Positions 13,573 to 21,346 of a stretch of 27,686 nucleotides of DNA are shown here, one piece after another. The translations under genes were made by a program, and so were the position numbers. Below the pieces are notes generated by a model. It did no database searches and was not told where the DNA came from. It saw only the letters and a program-made list of their open reading frames with translations. Source of the stretch: an uncultured Porphyromonas sp. (GTDB lineage Bacteria; Bacteroidota; Bacteroidia; Bacteroidales; Porphyromonadaceae); contig NZ_CALHVI010000030.1 of assembly GCF_938039215.1 (NCBI RefSeq), forward strand, positions 1 to 27,686, written 5' to 3'. Every line of letters starts with the position of its first letter. The stretch's first letter is position 1.

Positions 13573-14742
13573 ATGTACACACAGATAGTAGGGGGGCGTA
13601 TCTATACACCCTCTGGTTGGATCGATGGAGGCTCTGTCCTCGTCGAGGGCAAGAAGATCAAGGCTGTCCTGAATACGGACCTTCCGATCGAAGGAGCTCG
13701 TAAGATCGATGCCCGAGGCTCCTACATCATCCCTGGTGGGATTGAGACCCACGTCCACGGGGCTGCAGGGGCAGACTACATGGACGGCACGGTCGAAGCC
13801 TTCCGCACCGCCTCTGATTATCACTTGCAGCATGGGACGACGACGATCTTCCCTACACTCTCTACCTCCAGCTACGAGACCATCATGAAGGGGATCGAAT
13901 GTACGGAGGTCCTGATGAAGGACGAAGAGTCTACCGTCGAAGGTCTTCACCTCGAAGGTCCCTACTTCTCCGTAAAGATGGCTGGGGCACAGCTACCCGA
14001 GCTCATTCGTCCGGCTCGCCCAGAGGAATACACCAAGATCATGGATCGTGGCATGGGCATCATCAAGCGTTGGGACGCGGCACCCGAGATAGAAGGGACG
14101 CTGGAGTTCGGCCGCTATGTCAAGGAGCGTGGTGTCGTCGTAGCTCTGGCGCACACCGAAGCGAATGACAAGGATGTCAAGGCTGCTTGGGAGCATGGCT
14201 ATACGCTAGGGACGCACTTCTACAATGCGATGAAGGTCTCTCACAAGGTCGGTATCTACAAGGTGCCTGGTGCCGTAGAGACGATCCTCGATATGCCCGA
14301 CTTCGACATCGAAGTCATCTGTGATGGCATCCACGTACCTCCCGTGATGGTGCATCTGGCTTATGCCGTGAAGGGGCGCGAACACATGGCGCTCACGACC
14401 GATGCCCTGCTCTATACGGGCACGGTGGACTTCAAGGATCCTACGGGGCATGCGATCGTAGAGGATGGAGTCTGCAAGCTCTCTGACCGCTCGGCACTAG
14501 CAGGGAGTATCGCTACGATGGACCTACTGATCCGTACGGCGGTGCAGAAGGCGAACATCCCTCTGATCGACGCTGTATATATGGCTTCGTACACACCTGC
14601 CCGCATCATGGGTATCCAAGATACCAAGGGAAGCCTAGAAGAAGGTCGTGATGCCGATATCCTCTTCCTCGACGAAGATCTTCACCTGCACTTCGTCATG
14701 CACCGTGGACGTGTCGTCCGTGGCGAAGAATACTGGGCTTAG
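13573..14742 (+). CDS. nagA: N-acetylglucosamine-6-phosphate deacetylase
   Basis: This 389-residue amidohydrolase converts GlcNAc-6-phosphate to glucosamine-6-phosphate in amino-sugar recycling. Metal and active-site residues are all visible: HxH at H60/H62 (ETHVHGA), E128 (LEGPY), H194 (LAHTEA), H215 (GTHFYNAM), the substrate-binding H254 (CDGIHV) and the catalytic D277 (LTTDAL). The first motif is HxH as in two-metal members, not the Q-x-N of E. coli NagA. It starts 22 bases after maf, and no nagB lies nearby. A hairpin closes the unit. Confidence 0.94.
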   Translation: MYTQIVGGRIYTPSGWIDGGSVLVEGKKIKAVLNTDLPIEGARKIDARGSYIIPGGIETHVHGAAGADYMDGTVEAFRTASDYHLQHGTTTIFPTLSTSSYETIMKGIECTEVLMKDEESTVEGLHLEGPYFSVKMAGAQLPELIRPARPEEYTKIMDRGMGIIKRWDAAPEIEGTLEFGRYVKERGVVVALAHTEANDKDVKAAWEHGYTLGTHFYNAMKVSHKVGIYKVPGAVETILDMPDFDIEVICDGIHVPPVMVHLAYAVKGREHMALTTDALLYTGTVDFKDPTGHAIVEDGVCKLSDRSALAGSIATMDLLIRTAVQKANIPLIDAVYMASYTPARIMGIQDTKGSLEEGRDADILFLDEDLHLHFVMHRGRVVRGEEYWA

Positions 14743-14765
14743 TCTCAGCTTACCCCTAAGATAAG

Positions 14766-14803
14766 GATGCCTCATGCTCTAGGAGCATGGGGCATCTTCG
14801 TTT
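14766..14803 (+). terminator. Terminator after nagA
   Basis: Stem GATGCCTCATGCTC / GAGCATGGGGCATC with one G-U pair and a 3-base loop, followed by TTCGTTTA. The stem is strong but the T run is interrupted. Confidence 0.72.
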
Positions 14804-14851
14804 ATCCCCATGAGGGTGGGTTTGAGGGGTGAAAATCAGCATTTCTAGGTA

Positions 14852-14882
14852 TTGAGTGGGCTGGGGAGAAGTACTAGTTTTG
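14852..14882 (+). promoter_or_regulatory. Promoter of the LCM-family methyltransferase gene
   Basis: TTG (14852-14854), a 20-base spacer and TAGTTTTG (14875-14882) fit the Bacteroidota -33/-7 pattern. The -7 box lies 43 bases before the ATG at 14926. Confidence 0.62.
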
Positions 14883-14925
14883 TCCCGAATATATGTAAGG
14901 CTTCGGCCAAGAAACTGAATAAACC

Positions 14926-15753
14926 ATGGGACAAATCAATTTAGAGGGGCTTGGAGCTGTCCAAGAGACCCTGATCATTCCGCTAGCGATGCGTGCGCTG
15001 GACCTCAAGAGCAAGCGTCCGATCCTCGGCGATGAGCGAGCAGCGAGACTCTACGAAGAGATTACTTATAGCGATAAGAAGTTCGCCCCTAAGAAGAGCC
15101 CTAGTTACTACGGCTGTCTCAAGCGGGCAGGCTATATGGACGGTGAGCTCATTCGCTACGCTCGAGAGCTGCATGCCCAAGGCAAGCCCTTCGTCACCGT
15201 CAATGCTGGCTGTGGGCTAGATACCCGAGGAGAGCGCATAGCTGGGGCGACCTACGGCGCTACCCACTACGATGTGGACTTCCCTAATGTCATCGAGCTA
15301 CGTCAGCAGCTCTTGGGGGAGAGCGCTACGGCTCTAGGCTCGGACTTGCTGGAGGAGGATTGGCTCGCTCGGATCGCAAGTGAGATCACGCCTGAGACGC
15401 AGGTCCTCATCACGATCGAAGGGGTCTTCGCCTACTTCACCCTAGAGCAGATCCAGCTTTTGCTTGAGCATCTGCACCGCTACTTCGCAGGGCGCTGTGT
15501 GCTGGTCTTCGATGCGCTCAGTAGCTTCTGGGCAGGGCGATCCAAGATGCACGACACGCTCAAGCACATGGAGGCGACCTTCGTCGGGGGCATTGACTCG
15601 GAGGAGGATATTCTGCGTCTCTTGCCTCAGGCGCAGTTTGAGCGGAAGAAGGCGGTCGTCGATCTGATGGCGGAGGTCTGGTGGGTCGCTCACTTGATGC
15701 AACTGACTAAGAAGATGCGGGAGAGCACGCAGATCTTTACCTTCCGACTTTGA
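14926..15753 (+). CDS. Class I SAM-dependent methyltransferase, LCM/PPM (Tcmp-like) family
   Basis: A 275-residue cytoplasmic methyltransferase. The SAM-binding motif I is FVTVNAGCGLDTR (89-101), and the family's acidic loop is HYDVDFPNVIELR. The motif IV region is ITIEGVFAYFTLEQIQLLL. This combination is that of the leucine carboxyl methyltransferase superfamily (PF04072), whose bacterial members methylate small molecules such as polyketides or have unknown targets. The N-terminal VQETLIIPLAMRALDL matches the helix typical of Tcmp-like members. No biosynthetic cluster surrounds it, so the substrate is unknown. It has its own promoter and terminator. Confidence 0.86.
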   Translation: MGQINLEGLGAVQETLIIPLAMRALDLKSKRPILGDERAARLYEEITYSDKKFAPKKSPSYYGCLKRAGYMDGELIRYARELHAQGKPFVTVNAGCGLDTRGERIAGATYGATHYDVDFPNVIELRQQLLGESATALGSDLLEEDWLARIASEITPETQVLITIEGVFAYFTLEQIQLLLEHLHRYFAGRCVLVFDALSSFWAGRSKMHDTLKHMEATFVGGIDSEEDILRLLPQAQFERKKAVVDLMAEVWWVAHLMQLTKKMRESTQIFTFRL

Positions 15754-15783
15754 TGTAGCGGGTACTTATTCCGCCTTTTAGCC

Positions 15784-15830
15784 AATCGCCCCGCTTGTAT
15801 CCTCTGGGTACAAGCGGGGCGATTTGATTT
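15784..15830 (+). terminator. Strong hairpin after the methyltransferase gene
   Basis: Perfect 16-pair stem AATCGCCCCGCTTGTA / TACAAGCGGGGCGATT with a 9-base loop, followed by TGATTT. It lies 30 bases after the stop and between convergent genes, so it may serve both strands. Between 15831 and the end of the next gene at 16013 I see nothing else. Confidence 0.78.
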
Positions 15831-16012
15831 GCAGGGAGCGTTGAGCGCTCTTCTACGAGACTCTCCCTTCGACCAAAGAGAGGTATTGGCTTGACGACAC
15901 CGAGACCTTAGCCCAAGAGGCGGGCGGGAAGGAAGGCTTGTGTTTGGCCTTTAGGAGAAATCACCTTTGCTTCGGATAGCTTCGAGGGATAACTTCTATG
16001 CAGATGTTGCCT

Positions 16013-17059
16013 TTAGACGAGGAGCAGGGTCAGCAGATAGCCTCCGAAGACGAGCCAGATATAGAGCCCCGAGGCTAGGAGGAAGGCCTTAGCACCCGAC
16101 TGACGGAACTTCGCCAGTGTGGCATCCATCCCAATGGCTGTCATCGCCATCGTCAGAGCGAAGGTGTCGAGCTTCTCGATCACGCCCGTCACCTCACGAT
16201 AGAGGCTCTCGAAGCTGTAGTTCTGCGCTAGCGTGAAGAGGAGGGAATTGATGAGGACGACCCCAACGAAGTAGAAGGCAAACCAAGGGACTTGGATCTT
16301 CCCCGAAGCTTCTCCGCCGCTCTTCCTTCGCCCTCGGCCGAGGAGATAGCTTAGGGCAAGGAGGGAAGGGGCAAGGAGGATCACACGGATCATCTTGGTG
16401 ATGGTCGCTGTGTCCGCTATATCGGGGCTCATCGCAGCCCCAGCGCCGACGACATGCGCCACCTCGTGGACAGTAGCTCCCGTGTAGATACCTATCCCCT
16501 TGGGAGAGAGCGCATCGAGTAGCCCCGAGCGGTAGAGTAGGGGGTAGGCGAACATCGAGAGCGTGCCGAAGAGAACCACCGTGGCGACAGCGACGACCGT
16601 CTTGTGGGGCTTAGCTCCTACGACGGGCTCCGTGGCGAGTACGGCGGCTGCCCCGCAGATAGCCGAACCCGAAGAGATCAAGAGGCGCTCATCTTGGTCC
16701 AGCCCAAGGAGCCGACCGAGAAAGTTCCCGAGGATGAACGTGCCTAGGACGATGAGGCTATCTATCAGGATCGCTTCCTTCCCCACGAGGAAGACGAGGC
16801 TGAGCGTCAAGCGGAAGCCGTAGAAGACGATCCCAGCACGTAGAATTTGCTTGCTTGCGATCTTCAGCCCGCCATCCCAGTTTTCGGGGAACTTCGAGCG
16901 CACGGTATTGGCTAGGATCATCCCGAGGACGACACCGAGGATCATGGGGCTAAGGCTCAGTTGGCGGAAGGTAGGGAGCTGTGCAAGGACAGTGACTAGG
17001 AGCGCCAGCGCAGCTACGAGGAGCAGTCCATAGACGGATCCTCTAGGTAAGGGTTTCAT
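16013..17059 (-). CDS. YeiH/UPF0324-family putative sulfate-type exporter
   Basis: A 348-residue inner-membrane protein with about ten hydrophobic segments. The pattern SPMILGVVLGMILANT near the N-terminus, LLISSGSAICGAAAVLATEPV in the middle (about 127-147) and IGIYTGATVHEVAHVVGAGAA (about 189-209) is characteristic of the YeiH family (PF03601). Members are annotated as putative sulfate/sulfonate exporters, but transport has rarely been shown. It is a single gene, convergent with the methyltransferase. No LysR regulator, common beside yeiH in proteobacteria, is present here. Confidence 0.9.
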   Translation of the reverse strand: MKPLPRGSVYGLLLVAALALLVTVLAQLPTFRQLSLSPMILGVVLGMILANTVRSKFPENWDGGLKIASKQILRAGIVFYGFRLTLSLVFLVGKEAILIDSLIVLGTFILGNFLGRLLGLDQDERLLISSGSAICGAAAVLATEPVVGAKPHKTVVAVATVVLFGTLSMFAYPLLYRSGLLDALSPKGIGIYTGATVHEVAHVVGAGAAMSPDIADTATITKMIRVILLAPSLLALSYLLGRGRRKSGGEASGKIQVPWFAFYFVGVVLINSLLFTLAQNYSFESLYREVTGVIEKLDTFALTMAMTAIGMDATLAKFRQSGAKAFLLASGLYIWLVFGGYLLTLLLV

Positions 17060-17096
17060 CTTGTGTATCTCTTAGTTGAGCGTATGTTTTACCCCG

Positions 17097-17104
17097 CAAA
17101 GGTA
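17097..17104 (-). promoter_or_regulatory. Probable -7 box of the YeiH-type gene
   Basis: On the minus strand TACCTTTG fits TAnnTTTG, 37 bases before the ATG. No clear -33 element is seen. Confidence 0.5.
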
Positions 17105-17224
17105 GGGCTTCTCCGTCGAATGGACTTCGTCTAGACGGGGAATGAAAGGGCACCCGCTTCGCTTCCCCGATCGAAGGCAGTCGTCTTCCCCAGCCTTCGC
17201 CTTGGGTTCGTCGATTTTGATGCT

Positions 17225-17302
17225 CGGGAGGTACTACTGCTGCCTCCCCCGAGGTACTACTGAAAACTCTTTTGAGGCGCTACTGCTCCCTGCCTCGGAG
17301 TG
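17225..17302. repeat. Degenerate 24-25 bp tandem repeat (three units)
   Basis: Three adjacent diverged copies of a unit containing GAGGyrCTACTG: 17225-17249, 17250-17273 and 17274-17297, then a short remnant. Two copies also share GCTGCCTC- or TGCCTCG-like ends. It lies in the 571-base region between the divergent YeiH-type and ribonucleotide reductase genes. Apart from this array, the DnaA boxes and the promoters, I see nothing in that region. Confidence 0.6.
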
Positions 17303-17353
17303 TGCATCCCCGATATTCAGCGGGAGAGGAAGCGGGCGGACGAAGGGAGGACT

Positions 17354-17410
17354 TGTGGATAATAGATGAAGTCTATTAGGGGTGCTTGTTCGGTCTATGG
17401 ATGTGGATAA
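17354..17410 (-). promoter_or_regulatory. Two perfect DnaA boxes upstream of the ribonucleotide reductase gene
   Basis: TGTGGATAA occurs at 17354-17362 and 17402-17410, in the same orientation and 48 bases apart; its complement is the consensus DnaA box TTATCCACA. They lie about 150-205 bases before the -7 box of the ribonucleotide reductase gene. DnaA control of nrd genes is established in E. coli; here it is inferred from the sites only. Confidence 0.5.
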
Positions 17411-17558
17411 GTCATTCCTCTGCTTCTTCGGTCTCTTCTCTAAGCGTGTGGCTAAGCGAGAAGGGGCTTCCCTACCTTCCCCGAGAAGTCCTCAGTTGAC
17501 CCCCAAAGAGGGGGTGCAGAGGGGGAAGGACCATAGTGCAAAATTGCGGTTTTCATTG

Positions 17559-17566
17559 TAGCTTTG
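17559..17566 (+). promoter_or_regulatory. Probable -7 box of the ribonucleotide reductase gene
   Basis: TAGCTTTG fits TAnnTTTG, 65 bases before the ATG at 17631. Transcription would start around 17573. That makes the in-frame GTG at 17580, only a few bases from the 5' end, an unlikely start. No -33 TTTG at standard spacing is obvious. Confidence 0.5.
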
Positions 17567-17630
17567 CACAACATTTTCAGTGGGGCTCTCCTGGAGGGCT
17601 TCCTATCATTACCTCAACATTTCCCCCATC

Positions 17631-19937
17631 ATGACAGAGAGCAAACGTGCTTTATCTGAATACGTTTACCAAAGTAAGTATTCCCTTTTCCGTGAAGATC
17701 TAGGTCGCAAGGAGACCTGGGAAGAGAGTGTCGAGCGCATCCGCCAGATGCACCTGACGCACCTCGAGCGTTTTGCGCCCCAAGCCCTAGAGAACGAGTG
17801 GTTTATGACCCAGTTCAACGAGGCTATCGACTACTATAAGCAGAAGAAGTTCGTAGGCTCTCAGCGTAACCTGCAGTTCGGTGGCGAACCCGTACTGAAG
17901 TCTTCGGCTAAGTCCTACAACTGTAGCTACTCGCACTGCGACCGCCTCGAAGTCTTCCGTGAGACGGAATGGCTCCTTCTGAGCGGCTGCGGCTGTGGGC
18001 TCTCTGTCGAGCAGTCTCACGTGGACAAGCTCCCTCCTCTGCTCACGGCCGAGGAGCTCAACGAGGAGAGCGAAGCCTTCGTCATCGGTGACAGCATCGA
18101 GGGCTGGGCAGATGCGATCCATCGTCTCCTAGAGTATTACTTCGTAGCTGGAGTCAAGAAGCCCGTCTTCGACTATTCGGAGATCCGTCCCAAGGGGGCG
18201 AAGATTGCTGGTCGCTTCATCGCTCCTGGTCCTGATGGCCTTCGCCTAGCGCTGGACCGCATTCGCATCCTCCTGAAGGAAGCTGTCGCTGCGGGGCAGA
18301 AGCGCCTTTCGGCACTGCAGTGCACGGACATCATCGCCCATCTGGCGGACTCCGTCCTCTCGGGTGGCGTGCGTCGCTCGGCGCTGATGATCCTCTTCTC
18401 TCCCGAAGACAGCGAGATGGTGAACTGTAAGCACGGCGACTGGTTCACGACGAACCCCCAGCGTGCTCGCTTCAATATGTCTGCGGCGCTGAACCGCGGG
18501 GAGGTTGATCGTAGCCTCTACGAATCCCTCTTCCAAGCGATGCGTACCAGCGGTGACCCTGGGCTCTATTGGCGTGACAAGTTCGGCGTAGGGTGCAACC
18601 CTTGCTGTGAGATCGGCTTCTTCCCCACGGATAAGAATGGCGATACGGGTTGGCAGGTATGTAACCTCGCTTCCATCAACGGGCTTGAGTGCACGACGGA
18701 AGAGGAGTTCTACAAGATCTGTCGTTGCGCTTCGACGCTGGCCACAGTGCAGGCTACCTACATGGACTTCCCTTACCTAAGCCCTGCGACGACCAACATC
18801 ATCAAGGCGGACCCCCTCATCGGTGTCTCCATCGGCGGGATCATGAACAATCCCCAAATCCTCACCAACAAGGATATCCTCGCAGTAGGGGCGATGCAGG
18901 TGCGCCAGCAGAACTCCCAGTGTGCACGCATCCTCGGCATCAACCCCGCAAGCCGCACGACGTGTGTCAAGCCCGACGGTACGGTGAGCCTCCTTCTTGG
19001 TATGACTTCCGGTATCCACGGAGCCTACGCCAAGCGCTACCTGCGCAGTGTGGAAGCCAACATCGAAGAGCCTAACCTCAAGGCCTACGAAGAAGCGAAC
19101 CCCAAGGCCGTCCAGCCCAATATCTTCAAGCCCGCCACTGACAAGAAGATCTTCTTCCCCATCGAGGAAGGTGAAGAGACTCTGCTTCGCAGCGAACTCA
19201 GCGGTGTCAAGCTCCTCGAGTACGTCAAGCTCGTACAGCAGAGCTGGGTCATCCCCGGCATGACCGACATGGAGTCGCCCATCAAGAACAACGTCTCCAA
19301 CACCGTCGACGTACCCAACGACCAGTGGGATGTCGTCTGCGACTGGGTTTGGGACAATCAGAACTACATCGCAGGGGTGACGTTCCTCTCGACCTACGGC
19401 GACATGGACCTTCCTCAGGCTCCCATGTGCAAGGTCTCTTCGGCCGAAGAGATCCTGCGTGAGTACGGGGTCGGTAGTATGTTCGCTTCGGGGCTTGTGG
19501 TCGACACGATCGAAGTCTTCGGCGACCTGTGGAAGGCTTGTGAGTCTGCGCAAGGTCGTGGTGAACAGCTCTTCGTCTCGGAGCATGCGGTCGATGAGTA
19601 CATCCAGAAGCACCTGGCGGGCGATGCTCCCGAGCTCGAGCGTGAACACGTGCGTGGCATCCTTTCCTCCAAGCTGCAGGACAAGGTTGAGAACCTCGCC
19701 GCCAAGCGAGACATCGTTCGCCGTATCGAGAAGTTCGCCCACAACTATTATCGTGGCGACATCTACAAGGCGGTGAACGTGCTCAAGAGCGTCAACAACC
19801 TCCACCTCTTCGAAGTCCTCAAGAAGACGTACAAGCCCGTCGACTGGAAGAGCGTTGACTTCTCTGGCAAGCAGTACACCAATGCCGACGAACTGGGAGC
19901 TGTCTCCTGCGCTGGTGGTGCTTGCGAGATCAAGTAG
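17631..19937 (+). CDS. nrdJ: Adenosylcobalamin-dependent ribonucleoside-triphosphate reductase (class II)
   Basis: A 768-residue enzyme that reduces ribonucleotides to deoxyribonucleotides using vitamin B12 coenzyme. The radical site is NPCCE (323-327): N323, the thiyl-radical C325 and E327. The reducible pair is probably C98 (YNCSYSHC) and C344 (QVCNLASIN). The tail SCAGGACEIK carries C760 and C765 with four residues between, as in the monomeric Lactobacillus enzyme (RTPR), whose size (~740) it approaches. There is no ATP-cone domain and no separate radical-generating subunit or activase gene nearby. Codons are read from the ATG at 17631; the open frame back to a GTG at 17580 is judged leader. 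No cobalamin riboswitch is recognised upstream. Confidence 0.9.
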   Translation: MTESKRALSEYVYQSKYSLFREDLGRKETWEESVERIRQMHLTHLERFAPQALENEWFMTQFNEAIDYYKQKKFVGSQRNLQFGGEPVLKSSAKSYNCSYSHCDRLEVFRETEWLLLSGCGCGLSVEQSHVDKLPPLLTAEELNEESEAFVIGDSIEGWADAIHRLLEYYFVAGVKKPVFDYSEIRPKGAKIAGRFIAPGPDGLRLALDRIRILLKEAVAAGQKRLSALQCTDIIAHLADSVLSGGVRRSALMILFSPEDSEMVNCKHGDWFTTNPQRARFNMSAALNRGEVDRSLYESLFQAMRTSGDPGLYWRDKFGVGCNPCCEIGFFPTDKNGDTGWQVCNLASINGLECTTEEEFYKICRCASTLATVQATYMDFPYLSPATTNIIKADPLIGVSIGGIMNNPQILTNKDILAVGAMQVRQQNSQCARILGINPASRTTCVKPDGTVSLLLGMTSGIHGAYAKRYLRSVEANIEEPNLKAYEEANPKAVQPNIFKPATDKKIFFPIEEGEETLLRSELSGVKLLEYVKLVQQSWVIPGMTDMESPIKNNVSNTVDVPNDQWDVVCDWVWDNQNYIAGVTFLSTYGDMDLPQAPMCKVSSAEEILREYGVGSMFASGLVVDTIEVFGDLWKACESAQGRGEQLFVSEHAVDEYIQKHLAGDAPELEREHVRGILSSKLQDKVENLAAKRDIVRRIEKFAHNYYRGDIYKAVNVLKSVNNLHLFEVLKKTYKPVDWKSVDFSGKQYTNADELGAVSCAGGACEIK

Positions 19938-19945
19938 CGCCTCCT

Positions 19946-20074
19946 AAGGCTCATCGCCTTCCTTTCCGAAGGCCCTCGCCCTCCTCTTCGAAGGCTGTCG
20001 CCTCCCCTTTTCGAGGCTCGCTGCCTTCCTCTTTGAAGGCCGTCGCCTTCCCTTCCTGAGGCTCGCCTCTAAGC
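19946..20074. repeat. Degenerate 22-23 bp tandem repeat (five to six units)
   Basis: Directly after the ribonucleotide reductase stop, rAGGCyn-TCGCCTTCCyTTTCG-like units recur. The AAGG/GAGG anchors fall at 19946, 19969, 19991, 20013, 20036 and 20058, steps of 23, 22, 22, 23 and 22. The array lies between the stop codon and the terminator, so it would be part of the mRNA 3' end. Confidence 0.75.
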
Positions 20075-20076
20075 AA

Positions 20077-20119
20077 AAGCCCCCGAGTAAGCTGACCTGC
20101 TTACTCGGGGGCTTCTTCG
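20077..20119 (+). terminator. Terminator of the ribonucleotide reductase gene
   Basis: Perfect 16-pair stem AAGCCCCCGAGTAAGC / GCTTACTCGGGGGCTT with loop TGACCT, followed by CTTCG. The T run is poor but the stem is very strong. From 20120 to 20311 nothing recognisable is present. Confidence 0.75.
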
Positions 20120-20311
20120 TTCATCGGGGGCAGGCCAAGGGCACTCTTGACTGAGGCGAAGGGCAAGGCGAGCAGTCTCCTTCGGCAGAAAAAGTTCCTC
20201 CGCTGGGGAAGGCGAAAAACGTTCAGTACACTGCAATTCATCTCCTCCCTTTGACGGAGAAGTTGCCGTCAATGCCGAAGAGATAATTGAAGGATGAGGT
20301 ATTCATAGGGA

Positions 20312-20539
20312 ATGGGTATCTTAGCGGATGAACTAAAAAAGGGAATGACAATGCTTGTAGAAATCTTAGGCTATCTATATATGGCTGTAATGGCGCTGTT
20401 CATGCTTCTGGCAATACTCTACTTGCTGATGATCCCCATCATAGCTGTGATCTCGTTTGTTGATGCCTTAAGAGGGAAGAAGCAGGGAGCCCTATCAGAT
20501 AGCTTCCTTCTCTTCTGGTCGGCTCATAGTGAGGATTAG
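20312..20539 (+). CDS. Small hydrophobic membrane protein, unknown
   Basis: A 75-residue frame with a long hydrophobic stretch (about residues 14-51, probably one or two membrane segments) and a hydrophilic tail ending SAHSED. Base composition is richer in A/T than the neighbours. I recognise no family. An alternative start is the ATG at 20345 (MTMLVEI). In favour of a real gene: an orderly membrane-protein composition, Lys-rich start and no overlapping gene. Against: no clear promoter, and no family evidence. Held as a probable small protein. Confidence 0.5.
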   Translation: MGILADELKKGMTMLVEILGYLYMAVMALFMLLAILYLLMIPIIAVISFVDALRGKKQGALSDSFLLFWSAHSED

Positions 20540-20718
20540 TTTCCCTTCTCCGACAGAACTAATCTAGCATTATCCCTGTGGCGAAAGGGGGAAGACGGAG
20601 AGGCGAAGGGGGTGGTTCGCTTCGGGGAGAACGGGCTCGCCTTCTGCGGGCGGAGCGGGAGGCAATCGAGGCACGCCGTAAGGATGGACCACCTAGATCG
20701 CTGAGGGGCTTTGCCTAC

Positions 20719-20768
20719 AAAAAAAGTTGGCAGTAGGGAGGGGGTTGCTTCCCGCCCTACTGCCAACT
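20719..20768 (-). terminator. Terminator of the GlsB-type gene
   Basis: On the minus strand a 14-pair perfect stem AGTTGGCAGTAGGG / CCCTACTGCCAACT is followed by seven T. It lies 25 bases after the stop at 20793. Confidence 0.9.
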
Positions 20769-20792
20769 CCTTTCAGAAAGCCAAACGCTCCC

Positions 20793-21047
20793 TTATTTCT
20801 TGTGTCTGAATACCAGATTAATTAGGAACAGAATGACGATGGCTCCGATAGCTCCGGTCAGGATCGAGCCAATCCAGCCTCCGCCGAGGGAGGTGTTGAA
20901 TACCCTTTCAAGAAGCCACGCTCCCACGCCACTTCCGAGAATACCGACGACGATGTTCCCGAGAAGCCCTAGGCCGCTCCCCTTGTAGATAGTCCCACCG
21001 AGCCATCCGGCGATGGCTCCTGTGATCAGTGTTGTGATGACGCTCAT
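20793..21047 (-). CDS. GlsB/YeaQ/YmgE-family stress-response membrane protein
   Basis: An 84-residue, very Gly-rich membrane protein with three hydrophobic segments. The start ITGAIAGWLGGTIYKGSGLGLLGNIVVGILGSGVGAWLL is the typical pattern of the transglycosylase-associated (Transgly_assoc) family, which includes GlsB and YeaQ. Members are linked to general stress response, but the molecular role is unknown. It is a single-gene unit with its own terminator. The minus-strand sequence TACCTTCG at 21072-21079 is a near match to the -7 box (one mismatch). Confidence 0.9.
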   Translation of the reverse strand: MSVITTLITGAIAGWLGGTIYKGSGLGLLGNIVVGILGSGVGAWLLERVFNTSLGGGWIGSILTGAIGAIVILFLINLVFRHKK

Positions 21048-21146
21048 AAGCTTTGATATTTAGTTCAGCCACGAAGGTAAGGATTATTGGCTGGGAAGCA
21101 AGGGGGCAAGGGCAGAGTGCCTTCGTCTTTGAGCGCAGCCTTCCCC

Positions 21147-21256
21147 CGAGGCCTCGCTACAAGTCCCCGCTGACCTTCCTATAAACTCACCTGCCTTTCC
21201 TACAAATCCTTCCCCGACCTTGCTATAACTCCCGCCCGACCTCCCTACAAAAGAAG
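21147..21256. repeat. Exact-period 22-bp degenerate tandem repeat (five units)
   Basis: Five contiguous 22-base units start at 21147, 21169, 21191, 21213 and 21235. Each carries CTACAA or CTATAA at the same place, preceded by a pyrimidine-rich CCTTCC-like stretch. The rest is diverged. The array lies between the GlsB-type gene start and the nqr operon end, and its last unit runs into the nqrF terminator. Confidence 0.8.
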
Positions 21257-21296
21257 CCTCCCCACCGCAAGCTGAGAGCTCGCAGTGGGGAGGCTT
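21247..21296 (-). terminator. Terminator of the nqr operon
   Basis: On the minus strand the stem AAGCCTCCCCAC / GTGGGGAGGCTT has a partly paired inner part (AGCT/AGCT) and is followed by CTTTTGT. It lies about 50 bases after the nqrF stop. Confidence 0.82.
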
Positions 21297-21346
21297 GGTC
21301 TTGACTTGGCTCGCCCCCGAGGAGGGAACTCAGCCCGTGCGGAAGA

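Noticed and set aside
17225..17630. Possible replication origin around the two DnaA boxes.
   Set aside because: Only two boxes, no evident AT-rich unwinding element and no dnaA or dnaN nearby; regulation of the downstream gene is the simpler reading.
17380..17630. Cobalamin riboswitch before the B12-dependent reductase.
   Set aside because: I could not find a B12-box-like sequence or the expected long leader: the -7 box is only 65 bases from the start codon. A covariance-model search would settle it.
17580..17630. In-frame GTG start that would lengthen the reductase by 17 residues.
   Set aside because: The GTG lies about 14 bases after the -7 box, at the very 5' end of the expected transcript, and the added residues do not look like the family N-terminus.
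18777..19805. A 342-residue open frame on the minus strand opposite the ribonucleotide reductase gene.
   Set aside because: Same cause: it mirrors a conserved gene, is rich in Val, Asp and His, and has no domain pattern.
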